DNA from: Thermosynechococcaceae cyanobacterium YX3bin19
GTDB lineage: Bacteria; Cyanobacteriota; Cyanobacteriia; Thermosynechococcales; Thermosynechococcaceae
Length of the DNA: 64,000 bases
Direction of reading: 5' to 3'
Assembly (NCBI GenBank): GCA_030447595.1
Contig: JAUJON010000001.1
Span: 1 to 64,000, forward strand
Below the pieces are notes generated by a model. The model was not told where the DNA came from. It saw only the letters and a list, made by a program, of their open reading frames with translations, and made no database searches. Shown here one piece after another: positions 54,099 to 63,512 of this stretch. Within the stretch, counting starts at the first letter, position 1. Each line of letters starts with the position of its first letter. A program made the translations under genes and the position numbers.

Positions 54099-55904
54099 AT
54101 GCGACTCACTCAAATGCTCTTTGTCACACTGCGGGAAAACCCGGTGGAAGCGGAAATTCCTAGCCATAAATTACTATTGCGGGCTGGCTACATTCGCCGC
54201 ATTGGTAGCGGGATTTATGTCTACCTACCTCTGATGTGGCGGGTGCTGCAAAAAGTCTCCCAGATTGTCCGGGAAGAAATGAATGCAACCGGGGCCCAAG
54301 AGTGTTTATTACCGCAGCTGCAGCCTGCAGAACTATGGCAAGAATCCGGACGCTGGCATACCTATACTCAAGCGGAGGGCATTATGTTTGCGCTCCAGGA
54401 TCGCCAGGAGCGTAAACTCGGACTGGGGCCCACTCATGAGGAAGTGATCACCGCGATCGCCCGCGACATGCTCCGCTCTTACCGCCAGTTACCCCTCCAG
54501 CTTTACCAAATCCAAAGCAAGTTCCGCGACGAGATCCGGCCCCGATTTGGTCTGCTGCGGGGACGAGAATTCATTATGAAGGATGGTTACTCCTTTCATA
54601 GCGATATTGAAAGTCTGCAGCAAACCTATGCCCGGATGCACCAAGCCTACAGCAATATCCTGCAGCGGTGCGGTTTGGCCTTTCGCTCAGTCCAGGCTGA
54701 TCCAGGTGCCATTGGCGGAGCGGGTTCAGAGGAGTTTATGGTCCTGGCTGAGGCTGGGGAAGATGAGGTGCTCTACAGCGAGGATGGACAGTACGCCGCC
54801 AACGTTGAAAAAGCAATTTCTCTCGCTTCACCCCCGCAGCCATCGCCCTTTACTACCTATGAAAGGCGGGCAACGCCGGGAACAGAAACCATCGAGCAGG
54901 TCTGTCAACTGCTGCAGTGCTCCCCGACCCAGGTGGTCAAAAATGTGCTTTACCAGGCTAGATACGACAGCGGCGTGATGGTGTTGGTACTCGTCAGTAT
55001 CCGGGGTGATCAAGATATCAATGAGGTGAAGCTGCAAAATGAGCTGATGCAGTTAGCAGCACAGTACGGCAGCAAAACAATCTTGACCTTAGAAATTCCA
55101 GACGCCAAAGCCCAGCAGCTTTGGGCAACGAAGCCCCTGCCTCTAGGCTATATGGCTCCTGATATCGAAAATGACTACATCAAACCCGCTAAAAACCTGT
55201 CTCTAGAGTTCTTGCGGTTGGTAGACAAGACGGCTGTTGATCTGCAGCATTATGTCACGGGTGCCAACGAAGTCGGCTACCATGTCGTCGGGGCTAACTG
55301 GGGTGATCCTTTTCGCTTGCCCGAGCGCGTTGTGGATATCCGCAAAGCGAAGCCCGGCGATCGCGCTGTGCATGACGAAACCCAACGCCTTCAGAGCGCC
55401 AGGGGCATTGAAATTGGGCACATCTTTCAGTTAGGGACAAAGTATTCCCAGGCTATGGGAGCGACCTATACGAATGAGCAGGGTGAGGAGGTACCACTGG
55501 TAATGGGCTGTTACGGTGTTGGCGTATCCCGCCTAGCCCAGGCTGCAGTGGAGCAGTCCTACGATAAAAATGGCATCATTTGGCCCTTGGCGATCGCCCC
55601 CTACCAGGCAATTATCACCATTCCCAATGTGGCTGACTCTGCCCAGGTGAGTGCTGGCGAGAAACTGTACACAGAACTGAACCAAGCCGGGATTGAAACC
55701 TTACTAGACGACCGCAATGAACGGGCCGGGGTTAAGTTTAAAGATGCGGACTTGATCGGCATCCCCTACCGGATTGTTACCGGGCGATCGCTAAGCGTTG
55801 GCAAAGTTGAAGTCGTATCACGAGCTAGCGGACAGTCTCAGGAACTGCTTTTAGAGGAAGTAGCATCCACCCTGAAGCAGTGGATTGAGCAAGCCCTTGC
55901 CTGA
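54099..55904 (+). CDS. proS: Prolyl-tRNA synthetase (bacterial type)
   Basis: Class II synthetase of 601 residues, the long bacterial form with an INS editing domain (about residues 230-395) between motifs 2 and 3. [19 protein letters not shown] (motif 1 region), [31 protein letters not shown] (motif 2) and [14 protein letters not shown] (motif 3) are visible. The anticodon domain follows. The frame is intact throughout. Confidence 0.96.
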   Translation: MRLTQMLFVTLRENPVEAEIPSHKLLLRAGYIRRIGSGIYVYLPLMWRVLQKVSQIVREEMNATGAQECLLPQLQPAELWQESGRWHTYTQAEGIMFALQDRQERKLGLGPTHEEVITAIARDMLRSYRQLPLQLYQIQSKFRDEIRPRFGLLRGREFIMKDGYSFHSDIESLQQTYARMHQAYSNILQRCGLAFRSVQADPGAIGGAGSEEFMVLAEAGEDEVLYSEDGQYAANVEKAISLASPPQPSPFTTYERRATPGTETIEQVCQLLQCSPTQVVKNVLYQARYDSGVMVLVLVSIRGDQDINEVKLQNELMQLAAQYGSKTILTLEIPDAKAQQLWATKPLPLGYMAPDIENDYIKPAKNLSLEFLRLVDKTAVDLQHYVTGANEVGYHVVGANWGDPFRLPERVVDIRKAKPGDRAVHDETQRLQSARGIEIGHIFQLGTKYSQAMGATYTNEQGEEVPLVMGCYGVGVSRLAQAAVEQSYDKNGIIWPLAIAPYQAIITIPNVADSAQVSAGEKLYTELNQAGIETLLDDRNERAGVKFKDADLIGIPYRIVTGRSLSVGKVEVVSRASGQSQELLLEEVASTLKQWIEQALA

Positions 55905-55924
55905 GGCACCTGCTGTAGCCGCCA

Positions 55925-55993
55925 ACGAGCTGGGTCCTGCTAAGAACCTCCCGTTTCATATCCTGTACAACACGCTAGCAGCACCCAGCTCGT
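55925..55993. repeat. Large inverted repeat downstream of proS
   Basis: Left arm acgagctgggtcctgcta (55925-55942) and right arm tagcagcacccagctcgt (55976-55993) are complementary at 17 of 18 positions, with a 33-base loop. No T run follows. It could be a bidirectional transcript-end hairpin or a small mobile palindrome. Confidence 0.85.
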
Positions 55994-56158
55994 ACAATTG
56001 AGATAATTTCTGGTGTCAGGTAATGAGGCATGTATTGCTTACACCCTTTTCTAAGTGACATTTGACTGACGGTTTTGAAAGAATAGCCCGTTGCCAACGT
56101 AGTGAACAAGAGAGTTCCTCACACCCTTTGTTCCAGCCTTTAATCTAGGATTTCGGTC

Positions 56159-56834
56159 ATGAAACAACAATCCGATCGCAGCATCCCCCTCAGTGTCGTC
56201 ACTCAGTAAAGATCTCAACAGCGTAGAGGAGGGCAAGAGCGCTTCGAGAGTTGGAGCTTTCGCTGGGTTTCTCGGCGCTGATTTTAGCGGTAGGTGGTGC
56301 CACTGCCTGGTGGACCTTAACCAGCACCCAACCGAATCCCTCCGCAACACCGCCAGTGGCTCAATCAACCGCCTCTAGCTCCCCCGCTCCAGCTACCGGG
56401 GAAAAGGTCGAAATTTACTGGCTTCAGCCGAATAATGCTGAGATCAAGCTTGCCCCGATGGTGATCGCGCTTGATCCAGCAAACTCCTCTCCTAGTGCAA
56501 TTTTAGAAGCTGCAACTGAACAATTGTTAGCAGGTCCCACAGACCCAGCTGTAACCACGACTATCCCTCAAGGTACAAAGCTGAACTCCTTGGAGGTTAA
56601 GCCAGATGGCGTTCACGTAGATCTATCAAAAGAATTTACGGAGAGGGTGGTGGGAGTGCCTCAATGCAGGGGCGAGTTGCTCAAGTTCTTTATACAGCAA
56701 CGAGTTTAGAGCCAGGGGCAAAAGTCTGGCTGGCAGTAGACGGACAGCTGCTAGAGACTTTAGGTGGTGAAGGATTACTACTTGAGCAGCCAATGACGCG
56801 ACAAAACTTTAAGGAGAATTTCTCACTCAGCTAG
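56159..56834 (+). pseudogene. GerMN-domain lipoprotein-like protein, frameshifted
   Basis: The start at 56159 reads MKQQSDRSIPLSVVT, then stops. The next usable frame gives a hydrophobic helix (ELSLGFSALILAVGGATAWW) and a GerMN (spore germination/sporulation Mn-domain-like) core: VEIYWLQPNN, LEAATEQLLAGPTD, TTTIPQGTKLNSLEVK, GVHVDLSKEFT. After a shift near 56645 it continues GGGSASMQGRVAQVLYTATSL and KVWLAVDGQLLETLGGEGL to TAG at 56832-56834. At least two indels. GerMN proteins in cyanobacteria are exported and bind the cell wall by inference. The end overlaps the arsR-type gene by 12 bp. Confidence 0.85.
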
Positions 56835-57194
56835 GCTACTTCCTGCTATCAACAGGACTGAGATGGGGAGGGAATGGGGACGTTGTTCCTGATCAGCGAG
56901 ATTTAGATGCTGATAAACCATGCTACAGAGCTCAAAAATTAGGTCGTCTTCAACGCTGTAGTAAGCTGAAGTGCCTTGCCGGCGACAACTCAAAATCCCT
57001 GCCTGTAGCATTAATTTTAAGTGTTTAGAAACATTTGCCTGGCTCGTTTCACTGGCTTCTACAAGATCCTGTACACGTTTCTCACCATCTCGCAATAAAT
57101 CTAACAGCTGCAGACGCATGGGTTGACCCAAAATGCTGAAGTACTCGGCCAGTTGCGGCATAGGTTCTTGAGACACGGGCTTAGCTGACTCCAT
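56823..57194 (-). CDS. ArsR/SmtB-family transcriptional regulator
   Basis: A 123-residue winged helix: ILGQPMRLQLLDLLRDGE, VEASETSQANVSKHLKLMLQAGIL (recognition helix) and GTSAYYSVEDDLI (wing). The CXC/ELCVC metal site of ArsR and the His/Cys ligands of SmtB are not seen at the usual places, so it may respond to redox or another signal. Two cysteines remain (SCRRQG, ELCSM). No obvious target gene is divergent from it within 200 bp. Confidence 0.85.
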   Translation of the reverse strand: MESAKPVSQEPMPQLAEYFSILGQPMRLQLLDLLRDGEKRVQDLVEASETSQANVSKHLKLMLQAGILSCRRQGTSAYYSVEDDLIFELCSMVYQHLNLADQEQRPHSLPISVLLIAGSSLAE

Positions 57195-57391
57195 CAGGCT
57201 CTAATGACTAAACAACAGCTTCCCCCGTATAGTTATGCAGATTCTAGAGATAGTATTAGCGTTAAATCTTTGACATCTCTCGAAATAGAGACCCAAAATC
57301 CTACAGCAGCTATTCCCTTGCGTGAATCATATTTCCAACAACTTTTCCTAGTAAAACCTTACCTGAGATGATCCTAGCCTGTAATTACCGT

Positions 57392-57847
57392 TCATGAGCT
57401 AGAAACTCGCATGAGGGGCTGGCCGTACTCAACTGGCTCGCCGTTCTGGACTAAGATTTCGGTAATCCGGCCGTCCACCTCAGCCTCGATTTCATTCATG
57501 AGTTTCATGGCTTCGATAATACAAACGGCTTGCCCGCGAGTGATGATGTCATCTACCTCAACAAAGGGAGACTCATCCGGGGTAGGGGAGCGATAGAAGG
57601 TTCCTACCATGGGTGAGACAATCTCGATTCCTTTCTTGGTAAGGGTTACAGGGGCAGGTTCACTGCTGAGACTTGTAGATGGGCTACTGGTAGCAGTGGG
57701 TTGGATGGCAGGGAGTGTGGCTTCCCGCAGGCGTTCTCCTTTGCGGATGGTCAGTTCAAAATCGTTGCTTTTGAGCGTCAGCTCAGCAATGTCTGTCTGG
57801 CTCAGAATTGCTAGTAACTCACGTAGTTCATTGAGATCAAGTTGCAC
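57392..57847 (-). CDS. accB: Biotin carboxyl carrier protein of acetyl-CoA carboxylase
   Basis: Carries biotin between AccC and AccA/AccD. The C-terminal biotinyl domain has the biotinylation site [13 protein letters not shown], preceded by a Pro/Ser/Thr linker and an N-terminal helical part. At 151 residues it is full length. It starts 15 bp after efp, the usual cyanobacterial efp-accB operon. Confidence 0.97.
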   Translation of the reverse strand: MQLDLNELRELLAILSQTDIAELTLKSNDFELTIRKGERLREATLPAIQPTATSSPSTSLSSEPAPVTLTKKGIEIVSPMVGTFYRSPTPDESPFVEVDDIITRGQAVCIIEAMKLMNEIEAEVDGRITEILVQNGEPVEYGQPLMRVSSS

Positions 57848-57862
57848 AATTCTTCTAGCTCC

Positions 57863-58420
57863 CTATTCTCGGCCTTGATAAGAATCTGTGCGTGTATCAA
57901 CTTTGATCCGCTCACCCACAGTAATAAATAGAGGAACCATCACCTGAGCCCCGGTTTCCACGATCGCGGGTTTCGTTCCACCGGTAGCGGTATCGCCTTT
58001 GACCCCTGGATCGGTTTGGGTCACCTCCAGAACAACGGAAGTAGGTAGTTCGACTTCGATAACCTGTTCACCCCAGCGGATAACGTTGACCTCCATGCCT
58101 TCTTTGATGTATTTGACGCGATCACCTATCTGAGCGGCGCTGAGCCGAGATTCCTCATAGGTTTCCATATCCATAAAGACTAATTGGTCAGCCTCTTTGT
58201 AGGTATGCTGCATGGTACTTTTTTCCAGGTTTGCTTGGGGTACGGTTTCTCCCGCTCGGAAGGTTCGCTCTACCACGTTGCCGGTTTGAGCATTCTTTAA
58301 CTTTGTGCGGACAAACGCAGCTCCCTTACCTGGCTTAACGTGGAGGAACTCTACCACTCGCCATACTCCTCCGTCTAATTCAATGCTGACGCCGGGGCGA
58401 AAGTCATTACTGGAAATCAT
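57863..58420 (-). CDS. efp: Elongation factor P
   Basis: Relieves ribosome stalling at proline runs. Three beta-barrel domains: the KOW-like N-terminal domain ([17 protein letters not shown]) with the loop [15 protein letters not shown] where Lys (or Arg in some lineages) is modified; the tip here reads [18 protein letters not shown] (read [13 protein letters not shown]) closes the protein. At 185 residues it is normal. Confidence 0.96.
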   Translation of the reverse strand: MISSNDFRPGVSIELDGGVWRVVEFLHVKPGKGAAFVRTKLKNAQTGNVVERTFRAGETVPQANLEKSTMQHTYKEADQLVFMDMETYEESRLSAAQIGDRVKYIKEGMEVNVIRWGEQVIEVELPTSVVLEVTQTDPGVKGDTATGGTKPAIVETGAQVMVPLFITVGERIKVDTRTDSYQGRE

Positions 58421-58901
58421 AAGTCTTGATAGGCAATAATCAGCAACTCATTTTACAGCGGTTTACACAACGGTACATCACCGCTTAACCCTGGGGTACT
58501 CAAATTTCGGCACCGCTGCTTGAGACGATCTTAAAAATAGGACCGTAAACAGAATTGCAGGCCACTAGATGTTCCAGCGCTGCCTAGAAGATTCTCAGTG
58601 AAAGTATTTCTGGTTTTTTACTGCTGGCCCTCTTGCTAGACCCACCCCAGTAAAGCAGGAAGAAGATTGTCAAAAATCTGTACTTTTATGAAAAGAAGCA
58701 ATTTGCTAAAAATTAAGTTAGCTTAAGTGCCTATCAAAGCTAGGGTTATCTGCCTAGCCCCTATTTGCTTTAGCGATTCGAGCGCATTTCATCTCTAAGT
58801 CCTGTACTAAGCTACCTTAGATGTTGTGGGTTTGTCCACGCTCCAAATCCAAAACGGCTTGAGCGCTCAATTTACTGGCAGGACTAAGGAACGATGACGA
58901 C
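58421..58901. other. Divergent intergenic region
   Basis: About 480 bp between efp (minus) and the DUF4230 gene (plus). No gene was recognised. It must include the efp-accB promoter. Confidence 0.5.
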
Positions 58902-59602
58902 ATGAATTACGAGCCTCAGAAGCAGCGACAACAGCACGATCCGTCAGTGCTGTTCAGGAACGTGCTGCTGATAGCGGTGGCATTGCAGTAGCAACGCTGC
59001 TCCTCTTGATCGGTACCTGGCGGACGGGAATTCACTTCTTCGATGATCTAAAGTCACTATTCAACCTACCGCAGCCAGCTCCTGAGGTTGACGTACACTC
59101 CATTGTTATCCAGCAAGTGCGCGGTTCTAGCGAGCTGACGACTACTGTTTTTACCATGCAGGCCATAGTCCCAACTAGGCAGGATATAGAGGTAGGAAAC
59201 TTTATCGTCGGCACGACTAAATTGCTCTATATTGCTTATGGTGAGGTGAGAGCCGGAGTTGACTTGAGCGCTCTGGCAGCCGAGGACGTAACAGTGAGCA
59301 GTGATACCCTCCGCGTCCGCATTCCTCCGCCTCGTATCCTTGACAGCAAAATTGATGTGAATCGCTCTAAGGTGTATGACTATAACCGGGGCTTTTTGAA
59401 CTTAGGACCAGACGTAGCACCAAAATTACAGACACTAGCAGAGCGAGAGGCGTTGCAAAAAATCGTTGCTGCTGCCTGTGCCGATGGAGTGCTAGAAAAA
59501 GCCAACAACCGAGCAAGGCTAGTTGTCACTCAACTATTGAAGCAAGGAGGCAACAAGGTTACCGTGGAAACTCAACCACCTTTACCTGATGTTTGCAAAT
59601 AA
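58902..59602 (+). pseudogene. DUF4230-family protein, frameshift in the membrane anchor
   Basis: An ATG at 58902 reads MNYEPQKQRQQHDPSVLFRNVLLIAVA and then stops at a TAG near 58989. Another frame supplies GIAVATLLLLIGTWRTGIHF, completing the membrane helix, and continues with the DUF4230 domain (YIAYGEVRAGVDLSALAAEDV, RVRIPPPRILDSKIDVN). One indel near 58970 splits the anchor. The ORF track starts at 59006, which lacks the anchor. DUF4230 proteins are membrane-anchored with unknown role. Confidence 0.8.
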
Positions 59603-59824
59603 GGGTTTTGCTGCAACAAAACCGAGCTATGACCTATTAAAGATCTGCCAGATGAGTTTGTCCTGAGATAGGGCTTGGAAATCGTTAAATCGCGGTGTTT
59701 AAAGGGTTTCCTAGCATGGCCAACCCGTTGGAAAGCAGATAAAGGCAGTAGTCCATGCCTTCCCTCTAGGTAGTTTGAATACAGGAAACTATTCAAACAG
59801 TAAGAATGAGCGGACTGAGTATGA

Positions 59825-60166
59825 CTAAGATTTAGTCGCTGTTGATTCGCGAATCATAGCCTGCCCCTTCTGCATCATAATCTGCCCCTGCTGCATCATT
59901 GCTTGGCCTTCCATTGCCCTCGCTGCATTGTTCTGCATCATGCCACCTTGCTGCATCATGGTTTCACCTTGTTTCACCATGGCTTCGCCATCCTTTCTCA
60001 TCATCATCGTGCTGTCTTTCGGCATCTTGAAATCTCTAGATGTAGCCTCGACAACAGTAGAGGCAGCAGTAGGACCTGTCTGGTTGTCTCCAGAGGTGCT
60101 ACAGGCAGTCAAACTGACGGTTAGCAGAAGGACGATAAAAATTACATTCCAGTTCATAGGTTTCAA
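59825..60166 (-). CDS. Met/Gln-rich small lipoprotein
   Basis: A 113-residue protein. Residues 1-22 are a lipoprotein signal peptide with lipobox LTAC. After a short Ser/Thr linker, the rest is a run of MMxxG/MxxG-type units (MVKQGETMMQQGGMMQ, AMMQQGQIMMQKGQAM) of about 8 residues. I count about 18 methionines after the lipobox. Periplasmic Met-rich proteins often bind Cu(I)/Ag(I), but I recognise no named family. It lies 26 bp downstream of the response regulator below, on the same strand, so it may be its target or partner. Confidence 0.78.
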   Translation of the reverse strand: MKPMNWNVIFIVLLLTVSLTACSTSGDNQTGPTAASTVVEATSRDFKMPKDSTMMMRKDGEAMVKQGETMMQQGGMMQNNAARAMEGQAMMQQGQIMMQKGQAMIRESTATKS

Positions 60167-60191
60167 GTATTTGGGAAGATATCATCAGCAG

Positions 60192-60881
60192 CTAGGAGCT
60201 GCGGGAGGGGTCTCGCAACACATACCCAACACCTCGCACTGTTTGAATCAGGCGCTTTTCTTGGTTGGCTTCTAGTTTAAGTCGTAAGTAGCGAATGTAG
60301 ACTTCAATGATATTGGAATCGCCCATAAAGTCATAGCCCCAGACCTGTTCTAGAATCTGATCGCGAGTGATTACCTACTGGGGATGGACCAGCAAATAGT
60401 CCAGTAAGTCAAACTCTTTTGCGGTCAGTTCAATCAAGCGATCGCCGCGATGAACTTCTCGGGTCCGTCGATTCAAGCGCAGGTCGGCAAACTGCAGTAT
60501 ATCTGGACCTGTTTCCGAAGTGCGGCGCAGGTGAGCCCGCACCCTAGCCAACAACTCTTCAATGCTGAAAGGCTTGACCACGTAGTCATCGGCGCCGGCA
60601 TCTAAACCCAACACGCGATCGCTCACATCATCTTTTGCTGTTAATAAAATAATTGAGACTTTATCGCCTGTTGTTCGCAGCCTCCGGCAAACTTCCAGAC
60701 CAGATAGCCCGGGAAGCAACCAATCTAGGATGATCAGATCGGGTTGCAAATCGCGTGCTGCCGTCAGTCCTGCTAACCCATCATGGACGACGCTGACTTG
60801 ATAGGCTTCATAGCTCAGTTCCAACTCAATCATCCGGGCTAGTTTGGCTTCATCTTCAACGAGCAAGATATGAGCAGTCAT
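60192..60881 (-). pseudogene. OmpR-family response regulator with an internal amber codon
   Basis: Receiver domain: LILDWLLPGLSGLEVCRRL with the phospho-Asp, and YVVKPFSIEELLARV with the switch Lys. The winged helix starts LIELTAKEFDLLDYLLVHPQ, then a TAG at 60377-60375, and the same frame continues [28 protein letters not shown] and [12 protein letters not shown] to a TAG at 60194-60192. Related regulators have HPRQV here, so CAG to TAG is the likely change. No frameshift is needed. The truncated product has no recognition helix. The 3' partner overlaps by ATGA with the kinase gene. Confidence 0.88.
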
Positions 60882-62359
60882 GGATTTGGGGATTGGGCTG
60901 GTAAGGTAACTGTAAACATGCTACCTTCCCCCACTTTGGAGCGAACTGCAACCCGACCCCCCATTCCCTCTACCAGCGTTTTCACAATAGAGAGTCCTAA
61001 GCCGTAGCCCCCCGAGAGATCTAAACTACTCCTATTACTGGAACGAGCCCTGGCTTCATCGACCCGGTAGAAACGCTCAAAAATGCGAGTTTGTTGTTGC
61101 AGCGGAATACCCTGCCCGCGATCGCTGACCTGAATGATTACTTCTTCGTCTGTCTGAATAAACATCACCGTGACAGGCTGACTGGGGTCAGAGTACTTCA
61201 AGGCATTAGCAATCAGGTTCAGGAGAACTTGCTTCAGGCGATTTTCGTCCGCTATCACTTCTACTAGAAACGGGGCGGCATCAATGATGATTTCCTGATC
61301 ACTAAACTGCTTCGCCATCCCGACAACTTCAACCACAAGATCGTTTAGCACCAAGGGTTTTAATTGGAAGTGCATGATGCCACTGTCTGCCCGGGCTAAT
61401 TCAAGCAAGTCCTGTAGTAAGCGGATGGTGCGATTTGCTTCTGAAGAGGCAATTTGCAACGCTTCTCGTTGGGGCTCAGTCAGGTTGCCCCCCCGCCTTA
61501 AGGTACTTTGCAAGTAACCATGAACAATTGTTAAAGGGGTCCGCAACTCGTGGGAGACATTGCCCACAAATTGTCGCTGCTGCTCCCAGGCTGCCGACAG
61601 GCGCAATAGCATTGTGTTAAAGGTTTGAGCTAATTCCTTGACTTCGCTGGGAGGATGTTCTAGGTGCATTTGCACTTGCCCTAGGTCGTTTGCCGAGATT
61701 GCTGCAGCCATTTGGCTCATCTGCCGTAGGGGCTGGAGCGATCGCTCGACATACAGAGCAATGACGACTGTTATCGCAATGATGACCGAGATACAGATGA
61801 TGCCCAAGTTACGGACCATGATCATCAGCTGGACTTGGTCGCTGGTGATATCCTGAGCTACATTAAGCTGGCCGAGAATTTTGCCTTTTGCTTTTAGGGG
61901 GCTACTCGATAGAATGAGGTAGCGTTCGTTAACGGTAGCCACCAGTGGTTGGCTCGGCATTTCTAAACCAGCCATGAGTTGAGCCGGAATATTCATGTAG
62001 GGACCCTTTAATGTCTCAGACTGAGCCAGAACAGTCCCGTCAGAACGATTAACCCATATAAACAAGTTGGGTGTTGCTAGATTATCGATCGCCTTTTTTA
62101 GGCCTACCTCTAGGGGCACCATTTCGGTATAGAGGGTAACGTCGCGGGGAAACCGTTCAATAATATTCACGGCACCTTGCCTATGAGAATTGACAAGAGT
62201 CTGGTACATTTGCCAGCTTGTCAAGGCCGCAAGGCTGCCTAATCCTAAGATTGAGACGGCGGTAATTCCTACTGTAAGACGAAATTGTAGCGAGAGTGGA
62301 TCAATTCGCTTTCTGAGGCGACTGGCGGCTTGAAGAAAATCGACCACAAATTTATTCAA
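60878..62359 (-). CDS. Sensor histidine kinase, HAMP type
   Basis: A 493-residue membrane kinase. First helix about residues 30-50 (VGITAVSILGLGSLAAL), a periplasmic sensor of about 130 residues, second helix near 185-205, HAMP domain, HisKA with VSHELRTPLTIVHGYL (phospho-His), and HATPase with NLIANALKYSD, VSDRGQGIPLQQ and GYGLGLSIVKTL. It is intact, unlike its partner regulator, with which it overlaps by 4 bp. The signal is not evident; this kinase group in cyanobacteria includes metal and redox sensors. Confidence 0.92.
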   Translation of the reverse strand: MNKFVVDFLQAASRLRKRIDPLSLQFRLTVGITAVSILGLGSLAALTSWQMYQTLVNSHRQGAVNIIERFPRDVTLYTEMVPLEVGLKKAIDNLATPNLFIWVNRSDGTVLAQSETLKGPYMNIPAQLMAGLEMPSQPLVATVNERYLILSSSPLKAKGKILGQLNVAQDITSDQVQLMIMVRNLGIICISVIIAITVVIALYVERSLQPLRQMSQMAAAISANDLGQVQMHLEHPPSEVKELAQTFNTMLLRLSAAWEQQRQFVGNVSHELRTPLTIVHGYLQSTLRRGGNLTEPQREALQIASSEANRTIRLLQDLLELARADSGIMHFQLKPLVLNDLVVEVVGMAKQFSDQEIIIDAAPFLVEVIADENRLKQVLLNLIANALKYSDPSQPVTVMFIQTDEEVIIQVSDRGQGIPLQQQTRIFERFYRVDEARARSSNRSSLDLSGGYGLGLSIVKTLVEGMGGRVAVRSKVGEGSMFTVTLPAQSPNP

Positions 62360-62552
62360 AAACGAAACATTCTAATTGATAAATTTTGTTAATTTCAGCC
62401 TAGCAATAAATTCTGAGAAACTACTAAGTGACAAGTAAGTAACAAGTAAGAAAGCTAAAATCAAAGTCGCTTTATGATGGGTTTTCGACTTTCAAATATC
62501 AACCTTTGTTCATGCCTACCTAGGTGCACATCAGTACTCAGATGGCGGGCTG

Positions 62553-63278
62553 TCACATTGGCTTTTCCTGAGAAATTTGCTCTAAAGCTTTCTTGGCGAT
62601 CCGGGTGACGTACACAGTCACTGCAACCGTTGCCAGCAAACCCATTGTATAAAAGACCCACCTGGCTGGGGCTATGGGCTGTCCTCCAGTACCGAGCATA
62701 GCGAGACTGCCTGCTAGGGAACCTAGGTAAACGTATAGCACTGTCCCTGGTGTGATCCCAATCCAGGTTAGCAAGAAGTAGTCTTTGAAGGATACCTGGG
62801 TAAGTGCCAAAGGCGTAGTTCAGTAGGTTAAAAAGGAAAATTGAGATAGTCGCGTGAGTCCAACAATTTTCCAACCTTCCCTAGCAACAGCCTCATCTAT
62901 CGCTTTGAACTTTCTCTGCCCTCAACGTGCTTCTCAACCCAGCCCCGTGCTAAATACCGTCCTACCAGAAAAGCGGCTGTAGCACCGATAGTAGCACCAA
63001 TAGAAACATAGATTGATCCTAAAACCACGCCAAAAAGCAGCCCAGCTCCTAAAGTCAAGATCGAGCCGGGAATAAACAGGAAGCGTGGCCAGAATATAGA
63101 TGACAATAAACGCTACAGGACCCCAGGGGCCAAGGCCAGCAATCCAATCCAACAGGCTCGTTAAAAACTCCTGGACGTTAAAGTACCTGGCTGTAGCTAT
63201 CAGAGCAGTAATCAGGATCATCCAGCAGAACAATTTCAGGACTGTTACTCCGCCGTGGATTGGTCTTTCAGTCATCAT
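62553..63278 (-). pseudogene. TVP38/TMEM64-family membrane protein, frameshifted
   Basis: The start MMTERPIHGGVTVLKLF leads into a hydrophobic helix and FVIVYILATL-like sequence (VAFIVIYILATLP). Another frame then gives the family core LFIPGSILTLGAGLLFGVVLGS and GATAAFLVGRYLARGWVEK. A further shift leads to AIDEAVAREGWKIVGLTRLSQFSF, and the last ORF gives SFKDYFLLTWIGITPGTVLYVYLG to the stop at 62553. Three or more indels. These are DedA-like (VTT domain) integral membrane proteins, role in lipid or metal handling not settled. Confidence 0.85.
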
Positions 63279-63512
63279 TCATTTCAGTTGCTTGCTTAAG
63301 GATAAACGCCTCTGTGGGTTTTCCCCCAGAAAAGCTCTCTCAACCGAAGCTAGTACCATGCTCTTAGCAGCATTCCATCTTTCTCTAGCTCACTATCAGT
63401 TCAGCTCCGGCAAAGCTGGACTTTCAAGGATTTTTTGTATAGTTTTTCTGTACCTTTAGAAGCTTTTGGGGTCGATATCAATCGAGTACTTTGACACTTT
63501 TACTAATTTGGC

